DNA from: an uncultured Bacteroidales bacterium
GTDB lineage: Bacteria; Bacteroidota; Bacteroidia; Bacteroidales; UBA3824
Reading direction: 5' to 3'
DNA: 46,445 bases
Assembly (NCBI GenBank): GCA_905234655.1
Contig: CAJOJG010000020.1
Span: 1-46,445 of the forward strand
The notes under the pieces: generated by a model
Database searches by the model: none
Told to the model about the DNA's origin: nothing
What the model saw: the letters and a program-made list of their open reading frames with translations, nothing else
Part shown: positions 41,199 to 46,445 of the stretch, piece after piece
Numbering within the stretch: position 1 is the stretch's first letter
How the letters are laid out: each line of letters starts with the position of its first letter
Position numbers and translations under genes: made by a program

Positions 41199-42674
41199 AT
41201 GCCACCAATGAAATTTGCGATGCCGATGTTCAACGACTTTGTGCCGGAGAAGATGCGGCCGTGGATATACCTTTTTATCGCGATGTGCTTCCAACTGTCG
41301 GGGGCGCGGTATTTGGGTCCGCTGAACGAAATTATCGGTGCCGACGGATATATGCGCGAGGACATCCTGATGTGCATGTACTGCAATCTTGCCGGCATGG
41401 CCCTGTGGTTTCCGATGCTGTTTAGGATGAAATTCAGATTCTCTAACAAGACACTGCTTACGGCGGCATCTATCACAGTGATTGTCACCAACTTGCTGAC
41501 GGCTCACATCACATTTTTGCCGCTGCTGTGGGTGGTGTGTTTCATAGAGGGAGTCGCCAAAATTCAAGGCACTTTCGAGTGCATGAGCAACATTCAACTT
41601 TGGATGACGCCCAAGCGCGACATGAAGATTTTTTTCCCGATTTTGCACACCGTTATTTTGAGCGCGATTGGGTTTCAGGATTTGCTGTCGTCGTGGTTTG
41701 GACATATCGGCGACTGGCGGCTGATGCACTACCTCATTATCGGGCTTCAATGTATTGTGCTTGTGATACTTACCACGTGCGTCCACCATTTCAAGTTCAC
41801 GAACCAACCGCTCTACGGCATCGACTGGGTCGGCATGGTGCTGTGGGGCGTGTTGATGGTATTGCTGGCGTTCCTCTTGGACTACGGCGAGCATTACGAC
41901 TGGTTCAAGAGCGACGCGACATGGTATCTCGTTGGTTTCGTGATAATTACGTTTGCAATGATACTGTGGCGGATGAACAACAACCGACATCCATACATCA
42001 CGCCGGAAGTTTTCACGTCGTTTAAGTTTGTAAAGCCAATTTTCTGTCTTATAATCATTTACGAGGCTGTAATGGGCACAGAGTACGTACTTGAGGAGGC
42101 ATACCTGGAAGACGGACTGCATTACGGCACGTGGACAAACGCGCAGTTGGTATGGCCGGTGTGGATTGGCAATATTTTGGGCTGTGCGGTTTCGTTTTTC
42201 TGGATGCGCATCGTCAACAAGTTCACCTACATACGGTTGGGGATTTTGGGAACGTGCTTTTTGGGCGGGTACATTTTGCTGATGTATTTCAGGGTAACGC
42301 CATCGTTGAATATTGAGGCTCTGTACCTTCCATTGATGCTGCGCGGTGCCGCTTACTCGTGTCTGAGCATCATGTTCATGGTCTCGCTGCACGACAGCAT
42401 GGATTTTCAGCACTTTTTTCAAGGGTTGTCGATTTTCAACATGCTCCACATGGTCATCGGCGGCTGCATTGGCTGCGCTTTCTACGCCAAAGGGCTTAAC
42501 TATTACATCGCCGACGCCGTGAGGAACTTCGCAATCTTCGACGACAGCCAACTTGTCTGCCTCGGCGTAAAGACGCTGTACGGCTGGGTTGCGTTTGTGT
42601 GCGTAGCGTTGCTCACGGGATTCCTGATGTTCGATTCGCCAATTAGGAGGGACAGGAAGATGTGGAAGTTTTAA
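41199..42674 (+). CDS. MFS efflux transporter, EmrB/DHA2 type
   Basis: A 491-residue inner-membrane protein with about 12-14 hydrophobic helices (first near 18-38: IYLFIAMCFQLSGARYLGP; last near 455-475: GWVAFVCVALLTGFLMF). Gene order HlyD-MFS and the FDSPIRRD tail fit the DHA2 (EmrB-like) drug:proton antiporters of Bacteroidota. The start MPPMKFAMPMFND at 41199 was chosen over an upstream ATG inside the inverted repeat. With the HlyD and TolC proteins it would form a tripartite EmrAB-TolC-like pump. Confidence 0.87.
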   Translation: MPPMKFAMPMFNDFVPEKMRPWIYLFIAMCFQLSGARYLGPLNEIIGADGYMREDILMCMYCNLAGMALWFPMLFRMKFRFSNKTLLTAASITVIVTNLLTAHITFLPLLWVVCFIEGVAKIQGTFECMSNIQLWMTPKRDMKIFFPILHTVILSAIGFQDLLSSWFGHIGDWRLMHYLIIGLQCIVLVILTTCVHHFKFTNQPLYGIDWVGMVLWGVLMVLLAFLLDYGEHYDWFKSDATWYLVGFVIITFAMILWRMNNNRHPYITPEVFTSFKFVKPIFCLIIIYEAVMGTEYVLEEAYLEDGLHYGTWTNAQLVWPVWIGNILGCAVSFFWMRIVNKFTYIRLGILGTCFLGGYILLMYFRVTPSLNIEALYLPLMLRGAAYSCLSIMFMVSLHDSMDFQHFFQGLSIFNMLHMVIGGCIGCAFYAKGLNYYIADAVRNFAIFDDSQLVCLGVKTLYGWVAFVCVALLTGFLMFDSPIRRDRKMWKF

Positions 42675-42760
42675 CTTTTTTTAACCTACATATATGGCGT
42701 ACCTATTTTGGGGATTATTTTGTATATTTGCAATAGGTTTTATGACCATAACTAATTAAT

Positions 42761-42868
42761 ATGTCAGTAACGATAAACAATGAGAAGATGCTGTCGTTCC
42801 GCCGCGCCGTCAAGAGCCGCTACACGCAGCCCGAATGGATTAAGTACGGCGTCCAGGACAAGCGATGA
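42761..42868 (+). CDS. 35-residue ORF of unknown function
   Basis: An ATG-TGA frame of 35 codons (MSVTINNEKMLSFRRAVKSR, then YTQPEWIKYGVQDKR), preceded by a -7-like TATATTTG at 42723-42730 and followed by a terminator at 42904-42939. It is basic and has one tryptophan. Promoter, ORF and terminator make a complete small transcription unit, but it could also be a gene remnant. I know no matching family. Confidence 0.4.
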   Translation: MSVTINNEKMLSFRRAVKSRYTQPEWIKYGVQDKR

Positions 42869-42903
42869 CCTCCACGATTCCGCTTGAAAAATTTCCATAA
42901 AAA

Positions 42904-42939
42904 ACTCCGCAAGAGGACAAGTCCCTGCGGAGTTTTTTT
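42904..42939. terminator. Bidirectional intrinsic terminator
   Basis: ACTCCGCA (42904-42911) pairs with TGCGGAGT (42926-42933) and an inner GGAC-aa-GTCC extends the stem. Six or more A precede and seven T follow, so it can stop transcription of the small ORF (+) and of prfB (-). Confidence 0.82.
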
Positions 42940-42966
42940 GTGAGTGGAATTAAACAACGAAAAAAA

Positions 42967-44056
42967 CTATTCTTCTCCGAACTGCATGAGGTAGCCTTTC
43001 AAAAATTCGTCAATCTGTCCGTCCATGACAGCCTGCACATTAGAAGTCTCGATATTCGTGCGCAAATCCTTGACCATCTTGTACGGCTGCATGACATAAC
43101 TTCGGATTTGGGAACCCCACTCTATTTTCTTCTTCTTGCCCTCGATTTCAGCCTGTTTTTCGCGCTTTTTGTTGAGTTCGATTTCGTACAAGTGGGACTT
43201 GAGAATACGGAGGGCATTCTCACGGTTCTGACCCTGCGAGCGGCTCTCCGTGTTTTCGACCACAATGCCCGACGGAATATGGCGGACACGCACGCCGGTC
43301 TCGACCTTGTTGACATTCTGGCCGCCAGCGCCGGAGGAACGGAACGTGTCCCACTCGAGATCCGACGGGTTAATGTTAATCTCGATGCTGTCATTAATAA
43401 GCGGCACGACAAACACCGACGCAAAAGTCGTCTGACGCTTTCCCTGGGCGTTGAACGGCGAAATCCTGACAAGCCTATGGACACCGTTCTCGCCCTTCAG
43501 CCACCCGAAAGCATAACTGCCCGAAATGGTCATCGTGGCGGTCTTAATGCCAGCCTCCTCGCCTTCGAGAAGGTTTGTGACAGTAATCTTATAGTGGCGG
43601 TCCTCGGCCCACCGCGTGTACATCCTCAACAGCATCTGGGCCCAGTCGTTGGATTCCGTGCCACCCGCGCCGGCATTAATCTTCAGGATTGCGTCGAAGG
43701 AATCCTCCTCGTTACGGAGCATGTTCTTGAACTCCAAATCCTCTATAAACGCCAAGGTCTTCGCATACTGGGCTTCGTAGTCGTCCTGTGAGTCGTCGCC
43801 GCCTTCCACGAACTCGGCAAGCACGTCGAGGTCGTCGAATGCAGCAGCAGCCTCGTCGTACCCGGAGACCCACTGCTTAATGTCTGAAATGGAGCGCATG
43901 AACTCCTCGGCGGCCTTCGGGTCGTCCCAAAAGCCGTCTGCCTCGGTATGTTTTTGTTTTTCGGCTATGTCGTTTCGTTTGGCATCGATGTCAAAGATGC
44001 CTCCTCAGCCCCTCTAACCTGTTTCTTAGGGCTTTATGTTCGTCTTTGTTGTACAT
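42967..44056 (-). CDS. prfB: Peptide chain release factor 2, programmed +1 frameshift
   Basis: RF2 recognises UGA and UAA. The gene starts at 44056 (MYNKDEHKALRNRLEGLRRH), meets an in-frame TGA after 21 codons (plus-strand TCA 43991-43993) and continues in the +1 frame as DIDAKRNDIAEKQKHTEADG into the 310-residue ORF that would otherwise seem to start at 43899. The slip site CTTTGAC and an AGGAGG three bases upstream (44005-44000) match the classic prfB autoregulatory frameshift. The main frame carries the SPF tripeptide (RISPFNAQG) and GGQ (SSGAGGQNVNKVETG). Product is 362 residues. It is 16 bases downstream of tsaC. Confidence 0.93.
43990..44005 (-). promoter_or_regulatory. RF2 programmed frameshift signal
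   Basis: On the minus strand AGGAGG, CAT, then CTT TGA C. The internal Shine-Dalgarno-like hexamer at a 3-base spacing and the slippery CTT followed by a UGA stop are the known elements by which low RF2 raises its own synthesis. Confidence 0.88.
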
Positions 44057-44072
44057 GTTCTTGTGTGTGGGG

Positions 44073-44633
44073 TTAGCGCAGTTTCTGAATCGTCCCGTCG
44101 GGGAATATTTTCACGATTGTGGATGGCACGGCGATACGTGTGTCGTCACGCCGCCATGTCGTTGCATAGTCGACGGATTCCTTTATGTAGTCCGACACTT
44201 CAGGCCATAGGCTCGACGCACCTTTACCGCTCACATTAGCCGATGTCGAGACGATTGGTTTTCCAAAAGCGGAAATCAACTCGCGGCAGAACTCGTCGTT
44301 TGGAATCCTGATGCCGATGGAGCCGTCCTCGGGGATGAGGTTCGGAGCCAAGTTACGGGCGTTTGGGTATATTACAGTAAGCGGCGCAGTGGTCTCCTCC
44401 ATGAGTTCCACGGCCTTAAATGGCACTTCTGTGACGTACTGTTGCAGCATCAGGAAGTTGCTGACAAGTATTATCATGCTTTTGGAGTCGGGGCGTTGCT
44501 TGATGTGGTAGATTTTGCGGATGGACTCCGGGTTAGTGGCGTCACACCCAAGCCCCCAAACTGTGTCGGTCGGGTAAAGTAAAACCTCGCCGCGTCTTAA
44601 TACCTCCAGCGACTTATTGATTTCGTTCTGCAT
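44073..44633 (-). CDS. tsaC: Threonylcarbamoyl-AMP synthase (TsaC/Sua5/YrdC)
   Basis: A 186-residue YrdC-fold enzyme making threonylcarbamoyl-AMP from threonine, bicarbonate and ATP for the t6A37 modification of tRNA. Family marks: VLLYPTDTVWGLGCDAT near 17-33, IKQRPDSKSMIILV, PLTVIYPNARNLAPNL, IGIRIPNDEFC and PIVSTSANVSG. It is the short (TsaC) form without a Sua5 domain. A full promoter lies upstream at 44668-44699; prfB follows and is probably co-transcribed. Confidence 0.93.
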   Translation of the reverse strand: MQNEINKSLEVLRRGEVLLYPTDTVWGLGCDATNPESIRKIYHIKQRPDSKSMIILVSNFLMLQQYVTEVPFKAVELMEETTAPLTVIYPNARNLAPNLIPEDGSIGIRIPNDEFCRELISAFGKPIVSTSANVSGKGASSLWPEVSDYIKESVDYATTWRRDDTRIAVPSTIVKIFPDGTIQKLR

Positions 44634-44667
44634 TTTGTTATGTGTTATGTTTGCGTTTTTCTGGCGG

Positions 44668-44699
44668 CAAAGTTAATACTTTAATTGTTGAAAACCAAA
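44668..44699 (-). promoter_or_regulatory. Promoter of tsaC-prfB
   Basis: On the minus strand TTTG (44699-44696), 20 bases, TAACTTTG (44675-44668), then a ~35-base leader to the ATG at 44633. Confidence 0.72.
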
Positions 44700-44786
44700 T
44701 TTAATCGACCGCATGGCTTTTTATATCTTCAAGAAATCTTCTCGCCAACTACAACACATAATTCTGTACCAGCCAAAAAGATTTTG

Positions 44787-44887
44787 GATACGTGGCTGTA
44801 ACTATCAAAAATAACATAGTTACAGCCAACTATTTTTTTAGATACGTGGCTGTAACTATCAAAAAAAACATAGTTACAGCCACGTAT
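44787..44887. repeat. Two tandem palindromic units before the DUF234 ATPase
   Basis: Each unit begins GATACGTGGCTGTAACTAT and returns as ATAGTTACAGCCA after a 10-base A-rich spacer (unit 1 44787-44832, unit 2 44841-44887). Unit 2 is a near-perfect 17-base inverted repeat (TACGTGGCTGTAACTAT/ATAGTTACAGCCACGTA); in unit 1 the outer end of the right arm has diverged to ACTAT. The second unit covers the expected -33 position of the ATPase promoter. Confidence 0.75.
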
Positions 44888-44902
44888 TTTGAAAAAAATA
44901 TG

Positions 44903-44910
44903 TATATTTG
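44903..44910 (+). promoter_or_regulatory. -7 box of the DUF234 ATPase gene
   Basis: TATATTTG fits TAnnTTTG. The expected -33 position falls in the right arm of the second palindrome and has no TTTG, so promoter strength may depend on what binds there. It excludes the ATG at 44889 as start. Confidence 0.5.
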
Positions 44911-44936
44911 CAGCGTATAACCAATACACAAAAGCG

Positions 44937-46355
44937 ATGGCAAAACTAATAGGCAGGAAATCACAAACGGCTGAGTTAGACGAAATTATGAAGTCGGACT
45001 CCCCAGAATTTGTGGTAATATTCGGACGACGAAGGATAGGCAAAACCTACCTAATCAATCAATATTACGACGACAAATTCACCTTCAAACATACCGGACT
45101 CGCCTCAAAAGACAAGAACGAACAACTCAAAAACTTTGGCGAATCGCTCAGGCGATACGGCTCGAAACTATGCCCCGACCCAAAAGATTGGATGGAGGCG
45201 TTTGCGCTGTTGAGGACATTGCTGGAAACCAAAAAATCAAAAGGCAAAAAGGTGGTATTCATCGACGAACTGCCGTATATGTCAACTCCCAAAAGCTCCC
45301 TCATAACCGCCTTGGAACATTTTTGGAACGATTACGGCAACACACAAAACGACCTTGTGCTTATTATATGCGGCTCGGCGACATCGTGGATTGTAAAAAA
45401 CATTATCAAAAACAAGGGCGGCCTCCACAACAGGATTACCCGACGGATATACCTACACCCATTCACGGTGAGCGAATGTAAAGAGTTTTTCGATTACAAA
45501 AACATCATCATCGGCGACAAGGACATCCTGGAATGTTATATGATAATGGGCGGAGTGCCATACTATCTGAGCCTGATGCAACGCGGCAAAAGTCTCGCCC
45601 AAAACGTTGACCAGATGTTTTTTAAGCGTCAGGGCAAGCTGTACGGCGAATTTGACGAACTATATTCGTCTCTCTTTGACGAAAGCAACACTTACATCAA
45701 GGTAATCGAAGCCATCGGACAAAAAAACAAAGGTCTCTCACGCAAGGAAATTATAAAGGCGACAGGCTTACCCGACGGCGGCTCATTAACCAAAATACTC
45801 AACGACTTAGACAATTGCGATTTCATCCGCAAATACCTGAGCCTCAGCAACAAGGAGCGCAACAGCATTTATCAATTGACTGATTTTTACTCGCTGTTTT
45901 ATCTGAAATTCATCAAAAAATACGGCACGACCGACAAAGAATTTTGGACCTTGCAACTCGGCACAACAATACACAACGCCTGGGCGGGGTATGCCTTTGA
46001 ACAATTTTGCCTGCAACACATCAACTGCATAGAAAAAGCCCTCGGCATATCCGGCGTACAGACCCGCGTGTCGTGTTGGCAATCACAAAAAAGCGAAAAC
46101 GGCGCACAAATCGACCTCATTATCTCCCGCGCCGACGGCATCGTCAATGTTTGCGAAATGAAGTTTTGGAACACCAAATTCACCATCAACAAGAAATACC
46201 ACGCCGAACTCATGAACAAGATAGAGACTTTCAGGACAGAAGCCAAATGCAAACAGCCAATCCACCTCGTAATGGTAACCACCTACGGCATTGTCCAAAA
46301 CGAATATTCAAGCATCGCACAATGCGAGGTTACGATGGAAGATTTCATTGATTGA
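44937..46355 (+). CDS. Archaeal-type AAA ATPase with C-terminal DUF234
   Basis: A 472-residue STAND-related ATPase. Walker A is FGRRRIGKT (~23-31), Walker B VVFIDELPYM (~104-113), sensor-like IICGSATSW (~145-153). A winged-helix region (~265-345: GLSRKEIIKATGLPDGGSLT) leads to DUF234, a PD-(D/E)XK-like domain with AQIDLIISRADG and VCEMKFW. Family function is unknown; copies are amplified in archaea and Bacteroidota. The start at 44937 matches the common opening LIGRKSQTAELDEI. It is preceded by tandem palindromes. Confidence 0.86.
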   Translation: MAKLIGRKSQTAELDEIMKSDSPEFVVIFGRRRIGKTYLINQYYDDKFTFKHTGLASKDKNEQLKNFGESLRRYGSKLCPDPKDWMEAFALLRTLLETKKSKGKKVVFIDELPYMSTPKSSLITALEHFWNDYGNTQNDLVLIICGSATSWIVKNIIKNKGGLHNRITRRIYLHPFTVSECKEFFDYKNIIIGDKDILECYMIMGGVPYYLSLMQRGKSLAQNVDQMFFKRQGKLYGEFDELYSSLFDESNTYIKVIEAIGQKNKGLSRKEIIKATGLPDGGSLTKILNDLDNCDFIRKYLSLSNKERNSIYQLTDFYSLFYLKFIKKYGTTDKEFWTLQLGTTIHNAWAGYAFEQFCLQHINCIEKALGISGVQTRVSCWQSQKSENGAQIDLIISRADGIVNVCEMKFWNTKFTINKKYHAELMNKIETFRTEAKCKQPIHLVMVTTYGIVQNEYSSIAQCEVTMEDFID

Positions 46356-46373
46356 AATTATTACAAAAAAAAT

Positions 46374-46412
46374 TTCCGCCGCATTGAAAGCCCTTTGGTC
46401 AATGCGGCGGAA
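46374..46412. terminator. Perfect 14-bp hairpin after the DUF234 ATPase
   Basis: TTCCGCCGCATTGA (46374-46387) and TCAATGCGGCGGAA (46399-46412) are exact inverted repeats with an 11-base loop. The A-rich run before it would give a U-tract for leftward transcription; no T-run follows on the plus strand. It is probably a transcription barrier or RNA-stabilising hairpin. Confidence 0.55.
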
Positions 46413-46421
46413 TGATTTATT

Positions 46422-46445
46422 ATGAGAGAGATATACTATGATGCT
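46422..46445 (+). CDS. Possible start of a further gene, cut by the window end
   Basis: ATG at 46422 opens eight codons (MREIYYDA) to the edge. Too short to identify. Confidence 0.2.

Noticed and set aside
41118..42551. 477-codon minus-strand ORF opposite the MFS gene
   Set aside because: Lies antisense to a clear membrane transporter; its start region derives from the inverted repeat and its His/Gln/Arg-rich translation has no domain.
43899..43899. Start of prfB at the first ATG of the long frame
   Set aside because: It would delete the conserved N-terminal domain, and the upstream frameshift signal restores a full-length RF2.
44729..45043. 104-codon minus-strand ORF with repeated GCNYVxFDSYSHVSK
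   Set aside because: The repeated peptide is only the translation of the tandem palindromes; the rest is antisense to the ATPase.

Overview
The window reads as a chromosome segment of an uncultured Bacteroidales (Bacteroidota), with mixed housekeeping, signalling and envelope genes. The evidence is: repeated matches to the Bacteroidota promoter pattern (TTTG near -33, TAnnTTTG near -7); few Shine-Dalgarno sites; type IX secretion (T9SS) cargo with type A and type B C-terminal domains beside a PorP/SprF-like protein; lipoproteins; a SusB-free GH31 glucosidase; and Bacteroidota-style Tgt, RF2 and HlyD/MFS/TolC genes. No tRNA, rRNA, CRISPR array, prophage or intact insertion sequence was found.

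Layout. 1-401: two strong tandem promoters reading leftwards out of the window. 402-3404 (-): ModF-like double ABC ATPase and a lipoprotein carboxylesterase. 3620-4957 (+): AAA/DUF4143 ATPase. 4973-7444 (-): orphan Vsr nick endonuclease and a DeaD-type RNA helicase. 7584-8126 (-): graveyard of DUF2442, DUF4160 and helicase remnants. 8344-10272 (-): TrmH/SpoU methyltransferase, YqeY, TPR lipoprotein. 10291-21542 (-): a large signalling/export locus, probably one operon ending in a strong terminator: GAF/PAS/HAMP sensor, SiaA-like PP2C phosphatase, SiaB-like kinase, SiaC-like phosphoprotein, a TerB-like/FHA/ABC/ABC2 transporter, a lipoprotein and a small secreted protein; an orphan CheR is divergent from it. 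22789-28008 (+): T9SS-related surface proteins. 28001-30484 (-): RsmG, ECF sigma factor, family 2 glycosyltransferase. 30585-34026 (+): Tgt, LptF/G permease, DprA. 34071-35787: a rearranged, decayed VWA locus. 35824-38151 (-): GH31. 38317-42674 (+): TolC, HlyD, MFS efflux system with a duplicated promoter/operator and a terminator-containing leader. 42761-44633: a 35-codon ORF, RF2 with programmed frameshift, and TsaC. 44787-46355 (+): tandem palindromes and a DUF234 ATPase.

Most interesting system: the Sia-like partner-switching module (phosphatase, kinase, phosphoprotein with the phospho-acceptor threonine at residue 68) in one gene string with an FHA-bearing ABCG-type transporter and two exported proteins, and no diguanylate cyclase. 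A plausible reading is that SiaC phosphorylation, sensed via GAF/PAS proteins, controls the transporter through its FHA domain. That link is inference. Second is the efflux locus, where tolC and hlyD share a nearly identical promoter/operator and hlyD is preceded by an RNA leader ending in an intrinsic terminator.
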